A stretch of DNA of 64,000 bases, taken from Massilia varians (lineage in GTDB: Bacteria > Pseudomonadota > Gammaproteobacteria > Burkholderiales > Burkholderiaceae_D). Location: contig NZ_AP026966.1 of the NCBI RefSeq assembly GCF_027923905.1, positions 1,551,001-1,615,000 on the forward strand, written 5' to 3'. A model generated the notes under the pieces. It searched no databases. It saw nothing but the letters and a program-made list of their open reading frames with translations, and was not told where the DNA came from. The translations under genes and the position numbers were made by a program. Shown piece by piece: positions 12,641 through 23,752 of the stretch (the stretch's first letter is position 1; every line of letters starts with the position of its first letter).

Positions 12641-15496
12641 ATGGCGAGTAACAACGTAGCCCAATTTGCCACCGAACTGAAGATGCCTGCAGACCTGCTG
12701 CTGACACAGCTGCGCTCGGCCGGCGTCGAAAAAAGTTCGACGTCAGATCCCTTGTCGAAAGATGATAAGGACAAGCTGCTGAACCATCTCCGCCGTACCC
12801 ACGGTGCGACCGAAACCGGCGAGAAGAAGAAGATCACGGTGACCCGCAAGGAGACCACCGAGATCAAGCAGGCTGACGCTAGTGGCAAGTCGCGTACCAT
12901 CCAGGTCGAAGTGCGCAAGAAGCGTACCTTCGTGCAGCGTGACGACCTGGTCACCCCGAAAGCCGCCGAAGCCGCCGCCCCGGTCGTCGACGCAGCCGAG
13001 CAGGCGCGCCGCGACGAAGAGGCGCGCCGCCAGGCCGAGCTGATCGCCCGCCAGGAAGCGGACCTGCGTGAAAAGCAGGAACGCCTGGCCAAGCTCGAGG
13101 CGGAAGAGGCCGCCCAGGCCAAGGCCGCCGAAGAGCAGGCCAAGCGTGACGCGGCCGAGAAGGCCAAGCGCGAAGCCGCCGAGGCTGCCGCAGCGGCGAA
13201 GGCCGCCGCGAGCGCCCCTGCGCCTGCGGCCCCGGTCTCCGCCGCCGCGGAAGAAGCTGCCCAGGCTGCTGCTCTTGAAGCCAAGAAGCGCGCCGAGGAA
13301 GCTGCCAAGGAAGCGGCCGAACGCGCTGCCGCCACCGAGCGTGCACGCAAGGCCGTGGCCGACGAAGTGGCCCAGATCAAGGCCATGATGAGCCAGCCGC
13401 GTCGCGTCATCAAGGCGCCGGAACCGGCACCGAAGCCGGCTGCTCCCGCAGCGCCGGCGGGCACCCTGCACAAGCCTGCCGCCAGCGCCGACAAGAAGCC
13501 GGGCGAGGCCAGGCCGGGCGACAAGAAGCCGGGCGACAAGAAGTCGATCAAGTCGGCCAATGTCTCCTCGACCTGGTCGGACGACGCCAAGAAGCGCGGC
13601 GCACCGAGCGGCCCGAAAGGCCGTGGCGGTCCGGGCGGCGGCACCGGCCGTGACGGCTGGCGCGCCGGCGGCCGCAGCGGTGGCCGTCGTTCGCACAGCG
13701 ACGACCGCGAATCCAATTTCCAGGCCCCGACCGAGGCGATCGTGCGCGAAGTGCACGTGCCGGAAACCATCACCGTGGCCGAACTGGCCCACAAGATGTC
13801 GGTAAAGGCATCGGAAGTCATCAAGCAGCTGATGAAGCTGGGCCAGATGTGCACCATCAACCAGGTGCTGGACCAGGAAACCGCGATGATCCTGGTGGAA
13901 GAGATGGGCCACAAGGCCTTCCCGGCCGCCGTGGACGATCCGGAAGCGCTGCTGGCCGACCAGGGCGAGCACGCCGAGTTCGAAGCGACCTCGCGCGCCC
14001 CGGTGGTTACCGTCATGGGCCACGTCGACCACGGCAAGACCTCGCTGCTGGACTATATCCGCCGCGCCAAGGTGGCGTCGGGCGAAGCCGGCGGCATTAC
14101 CCAGCACATCGGCGCATACCACGTGGACACCCCGCGCGGCATGATCACCTTCCTGGATACCCCGGGCCACGAGGCGTTCACCGCCATGCGTGCCCGCGGC
14201 GCCAAGGCCACCGACATCGTCATCCTGGTGGTGGCGGCGGACGACGGCGTGATGCCGCAGACCAAGGAAGCGATTGCCCACGCGAAAGCTGCCGGCGTGC
14301 CGCTGGTGGTGGCGATCAACAAGATCGACAAGCCGAGCGCGAATACCGACCGCGTCACCCAGGAACTGGTGGCCGAGGGCGTGGTGCCGGAAGAATACGG
14401 CGGCGATTCGCCGTTCGTCCCGGTGTCGGCCAAGATCGGTACCGGTATCGACGACCTGCTGGAGCAGGTGCTGCTGCAGGCCGAAGTGCTGGAACTGAAG
14501 GCGCCGGCTGAAGCACCGGCCCGTGGCCTGGTGGTCGAAGCCCGTCTGGACAAGGGCCGCGGCCCGGTCGCGACCATCCTGGTGCAGTCGGGTACCCTGA
14601 AGCGCGGCGACGTCGTGCTGGCGGGTTCCTCCTTCGGCCGCGTCCGTGCGATGCTCGACGAGAACGGCAAGCCGGTGGCAACCGCCGGCCCGTCGATCCC
14701 GGTCGAGATCCAGGGCCTGACCGAAGTGCCGAGCGCCGGTGAAGAAGTGATGGTGATGGCCGACGAGCGCAAGGCGCGCGAAATCGCCCTGTTCCGTCAA
14801 GGCAAGTTCCGCGACGTCAAACTGGCGAAGCAGCAGGCCGCCAAGCTGGAGAACATGTTCGACCAGATGGCCGAAGGCGAAGTCAAGAACCTGCCGCTCA
14901 TCGTCAAGACCGACGTGCAGGGTTCGCAGGAAGCGCTGGTCGGTTCGCTGCAGAAGCTGTCGACCTCGGAAGTGCGCGTGCAGATCGTCCATGCGGCGGT
15001 CGGCGGCATCACCGAATCCGACGTCAACCTGGCAGTGGCCTCGAAGGCGGTCATCATCGGCTTCAACGCCCGTGCCGACGCCTCCGCACGCAAGCTGGCC
15101 GAAGCCAACGGCGTCGACATCCGTTATTACAGCATCATTTACGATGCGATCGACGAGATCAAGACGGCACTGTCGGGCATGCTGGCACCGGAGAAGCGCG
15201 AGACCATCACCGGCCAGGTGGAAATCCGCCAGGTCATCCTGGTGTCGAAGGTCGGCGCGATCGCGGGCTGCCTGGTCACCGACGGCGTCGTCAAGCGTAC
15301 CTCCTCGGTCCGCCTGCTGCGCAACAACATTGTCGTGTGGACCGGCGAGATCGACTCGCTCAAGCGCTTCAAGGACGACGCGAAGGAAGTCCGTGCCGGT
15401 CTCGAGTGCGGTCTGTCGCTGAAGAACATGAACGAAATCCAGGTCGGCGACGTCCTGGAGGTGTTCGAAGTAACCGAAGTGGCACGTACGCTGTAA
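12641..15496 (+). CDS. infB: translation initiation factor IF-2
   Basis: GTPase that brings initiator fMet-tRNA to the 30S subunit. The 951-residue protein has an N-terminal IF2 subdomain, a long Ala/Glu/Lys-rich coiled segment (about 120-250), a Gly/Arg-rich linker near 310-360, then the conserved G domain with GHVDHGKT at 460-467, DTPGH and NKID, followed by the two beta-barrel and initiator-tRNA-binding domains. The ATG follows an AGAGGA ribosome site. The gap to nusA is 46 bases without a terminator, so it shares the rimP promoter. Confidence 0.97.
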   Translation: MASNNVAQFATELKMPADLLLTQLRSAGVEKSSTSDPLSKDDKDKLLNHLRRTHGATETGEKKKITVTRKETTEIKQADASGKSRTIQVEVRKKRTFVQRDDLVTPKAAEAAAPVVDAAEQARRDEEARRQAELIARQEADLREKQERLAKLEAEEAAQAKAAEEQAKRDAAEKAKREAAEAAAAAKAAASAPAPAAPVSAAAEEAAQAAALEAKKRAEEAAKEAAERAAATERARKAVADEVAQIKAMMSQPRRVIKAPEPAPKPAAPAAPAGTLHKPAASADKKPGEARPGDKKPGDKKSIKSANVSSTWSDDAKKRGAPSGPKGRGGPGGGTGRDGWRAGGRSGGRRSHSDDRESNFQAPTEAIVREVHVPETITVAELAHKMSVKASEVIKQLMKLGQMCTINQVLDQETAMILVEEMGHKAFPAAVDDPEALLADQGEHAEFEATSRAPVVTVMGHVDHGKTSLLDYIRRAKVASGEAGGITQHIGAYHVDTPRGMITFLDTPGHEAFTAMRARGAKATDIVILVVAADDGVMPQTKEAIAHAKAAGVPLVVAINKIDKPSANTDRVTQELVAEGVVPEEYGGDSPFVPVSAKIGTGIDDLLEQVLLQAEVLELKAPAEAPARGLVVEARLDKGRGPVATILVQSGTLKRGDVVLAGSSFGRVRAMLDENGKPVATAGPSIPVEIQGLTEVPSAGEEVMVMADERKAREIALFRQGKFRDVKLAKQQAAKLENMFDQMAEGEVKNLPLIVKTDVQGSQEALVGSLQKLSTSEVRVQIVHAAVGGITESDVNLAVASKAVIIGFNARADASARKLAEANGVDIRYYSIIYDAIDEIKTALSGMLAPEKRETITGQVEIRQVILVSKVGAIAGCLVTDGVVKRTSSVRLLRNNIVVWTGEIDSLKRFKDDAKEVRAGLECGLSLKNMNEIQVGDVLEVFEVTEVARTL

Positions 15497-15518
15497 TTTC
15501 GACATTGGGCGTACCATG

Positions 15519-15570
15519 AGGGCCAGGACGCTTCGCGGCGATGCCGCGAGGGGCCTGGCCCTTGTTTTTT
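15519..15570 (+). terminator. intrinsic terminator between infB and rbfA
   Basis: AGGGCCAGG pairs with CCTGGCCCT around an inner CGCGGC/GCCGCG stem and is followed by TTGTTTTTT. It should end most infB transcripts, so rbfA-truB would depend on readthrough or a separate start. Confidence 0.75.
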
Positions 15571-15604
15571 GGCCCGACATTCACAAGAACAAGATAGCAA
15601 CATC

Positions 15605-16012
15605 ATGGCAAAACACAGCAAAAGCATTCCCCAGCGCGGCCTGCGGGTCGCCGACCAGATCCAGAAAGACTTGTCGGAACTGATCGCCTTCGAACTCAAG
15701 GATCCGCGCGTCGGCATGGTCACCATCAGCGAAGTCAAGCTGACCCCCGACTATGCCCACGCCAAAATCTACTTCACCCTGCTGAAGGACAGCCCGGAGG
15801 AAGTCAAGCAGACCCTGGAAGGCCTGTCGAAAGCTGCCGGCTACCTGCGCAACCTGCTCGGCAAGCGCCTGCACATCCACACGCTGCCGCAGCTGCACTT
15901 CGTGCACGACACCTCGACCACGCGCGGCCTGGCCATGTCGGCCCTGATCGACCAGGCCAACGCGACCCGCGCCGCCGATTTCGGCCAGGACGACAATTCG
16001 GACAGCGAGTAA
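15605..16012 (+). CDS. rbfA: 30S ribosome-binding factor RbfA
   Basis: Assembly factor for the 16S rRNA 5' region in the 30S subunit. The 135-residue protein contains the family core [14 protein letters not shown] near residue 15, [20 protein letters not shown] near residue 33, and the KH-type [22 protein letters not shown]. The start at 15605 gives a normal N-terminus; an in-frame start 12 codons upstream falls in the terminator tail. truB follows after six bases. Confidence 0.95.
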   Translation: MAKHSKSIPQRGLRVADQIQKDLSELIAFELKDPRVGMVTISEVKLTPDYAHAKIYFTLLKDSPEEVKQTLEGLSKAAGYLRNLLGKRLHIHTLPQLHFVHDTSTTRGLAMSALIDQANATRAADFGQDDNSDSE

Positions 16013-16018
16013 GCGCAC

Positions 16019-16939
16019 GTGGCAGCCCGTCCTCCCAAAAAACCGCGCGACCTCGTCGACGGCGTCCTCCTGCTCGACAAGCCGGTCGGCCTGTCCTCGA
16101 ACGACGCCCTGATGAAGGCCAAGCGCGTCTTCAATGCCAAAAAGGCCGGCCATACCGGCACCCTGGACCCGTTCGCCACCGGCTTGCTGCCGCTGTGCTT
16201 CGGCGAAGCGACCAAGTTCTCGCAAGACCTGCTCGAAGCCGACAAGACCTATGAGGCGACGGTTCACCTGGGCATCATGACCACCACTGGCGACACCGAA
16301 GGGGAGCTCATCGAGCAGCGCGAGGTGGATGTCACGCGCGAGCAGGTCGAAGCCGCCTTGGCGCGCTTTCGCGGTCCCATCTTCCAGGTCCCGCCCATGT
16401 ATTCCGCGCTCAAGCGCGACGGCAAGGCGCTGTACGAGTACGCGCGCGAAGGCATCACGCTCGAGCGCGAAGCGCGGCCGGTGACCATCCACGCCTTGTC
16501 CCTGGTCGAGTATACGGCGCCGCTCCTGAAGATCCTGGTCACCTGCAGCAAGGGCACGTATGTGCGCGTGCTGGGCGAGGACATCGGCGCCGCGCTCGGC
16601 TGCGGCGCGCACCTGAACGCGCTGCGCCGGGTGCAGGTGGGGGCGCTCTCCACCGAGCGCATGATCACGCTGGAGGACCTGCAGGCGCACGCCGATCCGC
16701 TCTCGCTGCTGGCCCCGGTCGATGCATTGCTGTCGAGCTTCCCGTCGGTCGAGCTCACGGCGGAGCTGGCAAAGCGTTTCCTGAACGGCCAGCGCCTGGC
16801 GCTCGGCAAGGAATCGGTCGTCGTCCCCAGCGAATTGGGCCGGGTGCGGGTCTACCATGACGGCAAGCTGCTCGGCACCGCCAGCTTGCAGGAATACGCC
16901 ATCCTGGCGCCGGAGCGCCTGATCGCGGCGCAGCAGTAA
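16019..16939 (+). CDS. truB: tRNA pseudouridine(55) synthase
   Basis: Makes pseudouridine 55 in the T-loop of tRNAs. The 306-residue protein starts DLVDGVLLLDKPVGLSSN and carries the catalytic motif KAGHTGTLDPFATGLLPLC near residue 42 (catalytic Asp in GTLDP), then CSKGTYVRVLGEDIG near residue 178. The GTG start is supported by the short gap after rbfA; a typical TruB C-terminal PUA-like region follows. Confidence 0.95.
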   Translation: MAARPPKKPRDLVDGVLLLDKPVGLSSNDALMKAKRVFNAKKAGHTGTLDPFATGLLPLCFGEATKFSQDLLEADKTYEATVHLGIMTTTGDTEGELIEQREVDVTREQVEAALARFRGPIFQVPPMYSALKRDGKALYEYAREGITLEREARPVTIHALSLVEYTAPLLKILVTCSKGTYVRVLGEDIGAALGCGAHLNALRRVQVGALSTERMITLEDLQAHADPLSLLAPVDALLSSFPSVELTAELAKRFLNGQRLALGKESVVVPSELGRVRVYHDGKLLGTASLQEYAILAPERLIAAQQ

Positions 16940-17161
16940 GCGCCCGCTTACCGTTGCTGGCGCGCTACGGCGCGCCGGCGGCGCTTGGGCGTCATCTTCC
17001 TGCAATCGATCGGCGCTATCATCGACGGCAGTTTTTCGTCGAAATTCCCGCTCGCTGCAGCGCAGCAAGCCACATAGCGTGCTATAGTAGCGGGCTACGG
17101 TAAACGGTAATGATCATCGCCGCCTCCGACCATCACGCAACATTCACTGTTGAAAACACAC

Positions 17162-19000
<1,839 letters not shown>

Positions 19001-19022
19001 TCGCCTCCAAGCTGTCTCAGAG

Positions 19023-19051
19023 AAACCCGCTGCTTGCAGCGGGTTTTTTTA
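19023..19051 (+). terminator. typA terminator
   Basis: AACCCGCTGC-TTGCAGCGGGTT followed by TTTTT, 23 bases after the typA stop: a classic Rho-independent terminator. Confidence 0.9.
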
Positions 19052-19062
19052 TTCCTCAGCCG

Positions 19063-19145
19063 GGGTCAGGTCTGACATTCGGACACGGACTGGGCAATAC
19101 AAGCATGTCATGCTTGAGTTCGTGTCCAGATGTCAGACCTGACCC
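19063..19145. repeat. REP-like long imperfect palindrome
   Basis: Arms of about 25 bases (19063-19087, starting GGGTCAGGTCTGACATTCGG, and 19121-19145) are nearly exact reverse complements, around a central AAGCATG-T-CATGCTT palindrome. The layout resembles extragenic palindromes mobilised by RAYT transposases, but no RAYT gene is in the window. I see no gene in 19146-19365. Confidence 0.6.
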
Positions 19146-19365
19146 TCAAGTGAGGTTAATCTTTTCGCGCACTGTCGCCCCCGACTCACTTCACGACATC
19201 ATCCGTCATCTGGCGCACATAAGTGCTGATCTGGTCTCAATTTTGCATCTTGTTACAGTTCTTACCAGGTTTGGACTGGACTCAGCCGGCTGGGTTTGCT
19301 ATTGTGTATACAACGCGATTCATTGTGAATTGCGAGCCAGATGAAGATTATTGAAGGGAGTTCGC

Positions 19366-19893
19366 ATGAAAAAGCTGATGATTGCACTGATCGCCACTGC
19401 CGCCGTTGCCGGTACCGCTCAGGCCCAGACCAACGCCGGGCGCGGCTATGTCGGCGCCAGCGCCGTGACTGCCAAGAACAGCACCGTTGACGCCCACAAG
19501 GCCGACGGCAAGCTGTTCGCCGGCTACCAGTTCGACGAGCGCATGGGTGTCGAGGCCGGCTGGACCAACCACCACAAGACCGACTTCGCCAGTGGCGGCA
19601 TGCGCGGCAACACCGAAGGCTACGGTACCTATGTCGCTGCGAAATACACCATGCCGGTCAACGAACAGGTGTCGGCCTACGGCAAGCTGGGCATCTCGCA
19701 CAGCGAGCGCAAGCTGAACACCAACGTGGGCAACTTCAAGCAGGATGACACCAGCGGCTACGCCGGCGTCGGCGTGGAGTACAAGCTGAACCAGAACACG
19801 GCACTGGTGGCGGAATATGAGCGCTACGGCAAGTCCAAGGACTTCGGCGCCCGCGCCAACGTCTGGAGCGCCGGCCTGAAGTACGGCTTCTAA
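19366..19893 (+). CDS. small outer-membrane beta-barrel protein
   Basis: The 175-residue protein has a clear signal peptide (MKKLMIALIATAAVAGTAQA, cleavage near AQA-QT) and then alternating hydrophobic/polar strands ending in a C-terminal Phe (GLKYGF), as in eight-stranded OmpA/OmpX-like barrels. AYGKLGISHS, GVGVEYKLN and ALVAEYERYG are typical strand sequences. It resembles the OmpA N-terminal barrel without the peptidoglycan-binding domain. The ATG follows GAAGGGAG. Its likely downstream terminator was separated from it by the ISL3-family insertion 30 bases after the stop. Specific function unknown. Confidence 0.85.
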   Translation: MKKLMIALIATAAVAGTAQAQTNAGRGYVGASAVTAKNSTVDAHKADGKLFAGYQFDERMGVEAGWTNHHKTDFASGGMRGNTEGYGTYVAAKYTMPVNEQVSAYGKLGISHSERKLNTNVGNFKQDDTSGYAGVGVEYKLNQNTALVAEYERYGKSKDFGARANVWSAGLKYGF

Positions 19894-19923
19894 ACGCTTC
19901 AACAGCACGCAAGTAACAAAAAA

Positions 19924-21256
19924 GGTTCATCGCGTTTTGCCGGGAAACGCATCCTTGATTTTCAGGAAGAAGTAGGATGCATCCCGAAATCCGTAGGCCA
20001 TGCGCTTGATGACTTTGATGCGGTTGTTGACGCCTTCCAGGATCGATGAGTTCATCGGATAGATGGCCGAAGCCAGAATGCCGCGCCGGTACTTGGCCAG
20101 CCGTTTGGCAAACTGGATCAGCGGTGTGATATGGCTTTCCAAGGCGAGTTTGAGCCAAGCCTTCCATCGACGAGCACCTTCCCGGACCGATGGCGCATAC
20201 CAGATCTCTTTCAATTCGGTCTTGAGCAGGTAGACCGTTGCCAGCGGCTGATTGGCGGCGAGCAGTTCTTCGAGCTTGACGGCCTGTTCGGCCTTGAGGT
20301 TGTCGCGGTTGCGTAGTAACAGCCAGCGGCTACGCTTGATGACCTGGCGCGCTTTTGGTTCGGCCCGTAACGTATTGGCTTGATCGACGCGCACCCGGTC
20401 GACGACTTCGCGGCCGAAGCGGGCCACGACATGAAACAAATCGTAGACCACCTCCGCGTTTGGACATTGCTGACGCACTTCAAGGTCCATGGCCGTGTTC
20501 ATATCCATGGCCACCGCCTCGATTCGCTGGCAGCCTTGCTCGCCCAGCAGCTCAAAGAATGGCCGGATCGCTTCCCGGCTGTTGCCTTCCCCAACCCACA
20601 AGACGCGCATACGCTCGGCATCCATGGCCACGGTAGCGTAGCGATGGCCCTTGTGCAGGGCAAATTCGTCCATGACCAAGCGGCGTACGCCCACCGCCGA
20701 GAAGTCGCCGTGCAGCTGCTTTAGTCGCCGATGATCAATCTCTTTGATGGTATGCCAGTGCAGCCCGGTCAACCGGGCTATATGGGCTATGGGCAGCAAC
20801 TGCGCCAGCGCCTCGACCCACAGACGCACGCGGTGCGTGATGCGCGCCCGGCGGTCGAGCCAAACAATGTGCTCGGCCACTCGTGCATTGCAGTGATGGC
20901 AGTCCAGCCGCCGTACCGGCACATCGAGCCAGACGCGCTTGTCCAGAACGTCGCGATCGCGCACCTTACGCCTTCGGCGCTCATGCACCAGGGCGCAAGG
21001 CTGGTGGCACGCTCCGCACACAGCATCCCTTGCCGGGCAGGTATCGAGAACGATTAACAGTGATCCGTCTTCTTGTTCTTGGACGGTGTCGACAATATGG
21101 CCTTCCCAAAACGAGACAGACGACATAGCATTGAGCATGGCGGTGGTTTGATAGACTGATTTGTTTGGCGACTATCAATCTACCAACATCAGGCCACCGC
21201 CACCACCTCCCGATTAGATCGTCAACCCCGTCTTCCCCCATTCCCCGCGAAGAACC
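19924..21256 (-). mobile_element. ISL3-family insertion sequence, copy 1
   Basis: 1333 bp, the same length as copy 2 at 54221-55553. Its ends are imperfect inverted repeats beginning GGTTC(A/T)TCGCG. It is flanked by the 8-bp direct repeat ACAAAAAA (19916-19923 and 21257-21264), the duplication size known for ISL3. It carries one transposase gene on the minus strand. The right-hand duplication is the A-tract of a terminator hairpin, so the element inserted into that terminator. Confidence 0.95.
19927..21138 (-). CDS. ISL3-family transposase, copy 1
   Basis: 403 residues: an N-terminal zinc-binding region with CGACHQPC near residue 42, a helix-turn-helix near 120-140, and a DDE catalytic core with LVMDEFALHKGHRYATV, AVAMDMNTAMD and SSILEGVNNRIKVIKR. 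It is intact. It differs from the transposase at 54339 at one residue (Ser instead of Pro at position 9, one T/C difference), so the two copies separated very recently. Confidence 0.95.
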   Translation of the reverse strand: MLNAMSSVSFWEGHIVDTVQEQEDGSLLIVLDTCPARDAVCGACHQPCALVHERRRRKVRDRDVLDKRVWLDVPVRRLDCHHCNARVAEHIVWLDRRARITHRVRLWVEALAQLLPIAHIARLTGLHWHTIKEIDHRRLKQLHGDFSAVGVRRLVMDEFALHKGHRYATVAMDAERMRVLWVGEGNSREAIRPFFELLGEQGCQRIEAVAMDMNTAMDLEVRQQCPNAEVVYDLFHVVARFGREVVDRVRVDQANTLRAEPKARQVIKRSRWLLLRNRDNLKAEQAVKLEELLAANQPLATVYLLKTELKEIWYAPSVREGARRWKAWLKLALESHITPLIQFAKRLAKYRRGILASAIYPMNSSILEGVNNRIKVIKRMAYGFRDASYFFLKIKDAFPGKTR

Positions 21257-21296
21257 ACAAAAAAGCCCTCCGGCGCCTGGCGCCGGAGGGCTTTTT
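21257..21296. terminator. bidirectional terminator used as IS target
   Basis: A long stem GCCCTCCGGCGCC/GCGCCGGAGGGC (21265-21291) has an A-tract on the left and TTTTT on the right, so it can work in both directions. Before the IS insertion it separated the beta-barrel gene from the flagellin gene. Confidence 0.8.
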
Positions 21297-21311
21297 CATG
21301 AGCGGGACCGA

Positions 21312-21850
21312 TCAGCGCAGTCCGAGCAGCGCCTGCACCCGTTCGCGGCTCACGCCGACCAGGGCCGAGGTGATCGCCAGCAGCGACTGGTAATCGTGGC
21401 TGGCCGCGGTGGCTGCGAAGTCGCCGCTGATGGCCGCCAGCTCCGCTTCCGGAATGGCTGGTTGTTCGACACGCGCCATGGCCGCACTCAGTGCGGCGCT
21501 GGCCGCTTCCTGCGAACGGCGCACCCGTGCCAGGGCCTGCACCACTTCGCGCAGGCTCTGGCGCAGCGCGTCCGGGGTGCCGACATTCCACTGTTCCGGC
21601 GCGAGGCCGGCCGGGTCTTCGGCCACGTCGACACGGCCGCGGCCCGAGATCGCGATCGCATCCTTCATGCCGACCCACTCGGATTCCGGCGCGCTGAACA
21701 CCAGCTGCTGCTGCCTGTCCAGCGACACGCGGACTTTCACCGGCGACAGGGTGCGGTCGAGGCGGGCGGCGATCTCTTCCGGCGTCATGCCGGGCTCGAT
21801 GGTGGCGCTCAGCTGCGGGCCGCCGGCGCTGCCCACCGAGAAGGCATAGG
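21312..21850 (-). pseudogene. 3' fragment of a flagellin-like gene
   Basis: Reads on the minus strand as about 180 residues ending MARVEQPAIPEAELAAIS...LLGLR. The middle part (YAFSVGSAGGPQLSATIEPG) resembles flagellin hook-IN domains and the end resembles the flagellin C-terminal D0 helix, which usually ends ...VLSLLR. No N-terminal helix precedes it; at about 21850 the sequence switches abruptly to plus-strand flhA. A matching flagellin N-terminus lies at 23459-23558 on the same strand, so the gene seems to have been broken and filled with 1.5 kb of foreign order. The flagellin call is by motif resemblance, not search. Confidence 0.55.
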
Positions 21851-23302
21851 TGGTGGGCGGTATCGCCATCGGCGCCCTGATGCACGGCCTGCCGCTGGGC
21901 GAAGCCTTCAAGGTCTATGCGCTGCTCACCATCGGTGACGGCCTGGTGGCGCAGATCCCGGCGCTGCTGCTGTCGGCGGCGGCGGCGATCCTGGTGACCC
22001 GCATCGGCGAATCCGGCGACCTGGAAAAGCAGGTGGGCAGCCAGATGCTGGCTCAGCCGGCGGTGCTGTTCTCGGTGGCGGGCGTCATGATCGTGCTCGG
22101 CCTGGTGCCGGGCATGCCGATGTTCACCTTCTTCATCTTCGCGGCGGTGGTCGGTTTCGTCGGCTGGAAGCTCACCAGGCGCGTGCAGGCGCCCGACAAT
22201 CTAGGGGTGGCCGCGATCGAAGCGGCGCTGCGCGACGAGCGCGCGCCCGAGCTCGACTGGCAGGCGCTGCCGGTGGTGCAGCAGGTAGGGGGTGGCGGTG
22301 GGCTACAAGCTGGTCGGCATGATCGACAAGGCCCAGGGCGAGCCGCTCACCAAGCGCATCAAGGGCCTGCGCCAGAGCCTGTCGGAGCAGATGGGCATGG
22401 TGCTGCCCGCGATCGGCGTGCGCGACGACCTGGCGCTGCGTCCTTCCCAGTATGCGATCAGCCTGTCGGGCATCGTGGTGGCCGAAGCCGAAGTGATGGC
22501 CGGATCACCTGATGGCGATCCCGTCGCCCAACGTGTACGGCGAGATCGACGGCATCCCCGGCATCGAGCCGGCCTACGGCATGGCGATCACCTGGATCAC
22601 GCCCGAGCAGAAGGCCGATGCGCTGGGCCTGGGCACCAGGTGGTCGAGGTGGCGAGCGCGATCGCCACCCATACCTCGAAGGTGGTGCGCGAATACCTGC
22701 ACGAGCTGTTCCGCCACGAGGACGTGCCGGCGATCCTGGAGCGCCTGCAGGCGCTGTCGCCGAAGCTGGCCGGGGCGCTGGAAAAGGCGCTCACCCACAC
22801 CCAGCTGCTGCGCGTGTTCCGCGTGCTCCTGGCCGAAGGCGTGTCGCTGAAGGACATCGTGGTGATCGCCACCACGCTGCTGGACAGCTCGGAAACCACC
22901 AAGGCCCCGATCCTGCTGGCGGCCGAGGTGCGCTGCGCGCTGCGGCGCCAGATCGTGTCCGGCCTGTTCGGCAAGAAGAAGGACATGCCGGCGTTTAACC
23001 CGTCGGCCGAACTGGAAAACATGCTGCTCGGCTCCCTGAACCAGGCGCGCCAGAACAATGGCGGCAAGGTCGCGCTGGACAACTACCCGATCGACCCGCA
23101 GCTGCTGTCTCAGCTGCAGATCAATATGCCGGTGGCGCGCGAGCAGATGAAGCAGCGGCACACGCCGCCGCTGCTGCTGGTGCTGCCGCAGGTGCGCCCG
23201 CTGCTGGCGCGCTACGCCAAGCTGTTCGCGCCGGGGCTGCACGTGCTGTCGTATAACGAGATTCCCGAGAACCGGGACGTGTCGATCGTCGGTACCGTCG
23301 GC
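21848..23302 (+). pseudogene. flhA: flhA fragment: 5'-truncated and frameshifted
   Basis: FlhA is the export-gate membrane protein of the flagellar type III apparatus (about 690 residues). Here only the part from roughly residue 240 to near the C-terminus is left, starting GGIAIGALMHGLPLGEA and LLTIGDGLVAQIPALLLS. The frame breaks at about 22290 (in VVQQVG), about 22505 (before MAIPSPNVYGEIDG) and about 22640 (after ADALGLGTR), and the last piece runs past the usual end into unrelated residues. The cytoplasmic domain sequences KADALGLG and LLRVFRVLLAEGVSLKDI are recognisable. With no N-terminal half and at least three shifts, it cannot make a working protein. Confidence 0.85.
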
Positions 23303-23321
23303 TGGCCCCCGCGGCAACTGA

Positions 23322-23366
23322 TGAAATATTATTGCACAAATAGAGTCTTGGTGAAATAATATTTCA
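23322..23366. promoter_or_regulatory. paired 15-bp palindromes, operator-like, in an A+T-rich patch
   Basis: TGAAATAATATTTCA (23352-23366) is a perfect palindrome around one base; TGAAATATTATTGCA (23322-23336) is the same site with one mismatch. Centres are 30 bp apart, about three helical turns. The pair also forms a 13-bp inverted repeat. It lies between the flhA remnant and the flagellin 5' fragment with no intact gene to control. Confidence 0.4.
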
Positions 23367-23558
23367 TACTTCGCGCGCCTGCGTCTCCGCCGCGTCGAGG
23401 CGCGGCAGCACCAGGGCCAGTTCGGCCACCGCGCGGAACACGGGCAGCGTGAGCACCTGCACCGACAGGTGAGTCATCGAGGTCGACAGCGAGGACTGGG
23501 TGCGGGTCAGCGAATTTTGCGCGGCCAGCGAGGCGTTGTTGGTGTGAAGGCTCAGCAT
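23364..23558 (-). pseudogene. 5' fragment of a flagellin gene fused to unrelated sequence
   Basis: The minus-strand reading frame starts MLSLHTNNASLAAQNSLTRT and SSLSTSMTHLS, very like flagellin N-termini, behind an AGGAG ribosome site. After about residue 33 it changes to VQVLTLPVFRAVAELALVL, which is not flagellin, and stops inside the palindromic patch. It is probably the 5' end of the flagellin gene whose 3' part is at 21312-21850. The origin of the fused tail is unknown. Confidence 0.65.
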
Positions 23559-23752
23559 GGGAACTCCTGTTGGGTTAGCGTTTCAGAGCTGGGTTTATTG
23601 CGCTCTCAGGAGTACAAGACGACCGTCCTCAGGCGTTTATTAAATGCCGTATGGAAATTTTTTTGATAGGACAGCAGGCGAAGGACGGCGGCACGGGTTT
23701 AGCGCTATGATGTCGCCCTCGTTTCGCAACCGCATATATATAAGAAGCCGCC

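Noticed and set aside
12743..15580. 945-codon open frame antisense to infB
   Set aside because: Mirror frame of infB's regular codons; no ribosome site and His/Asp/Leu-rich nonsense composition.
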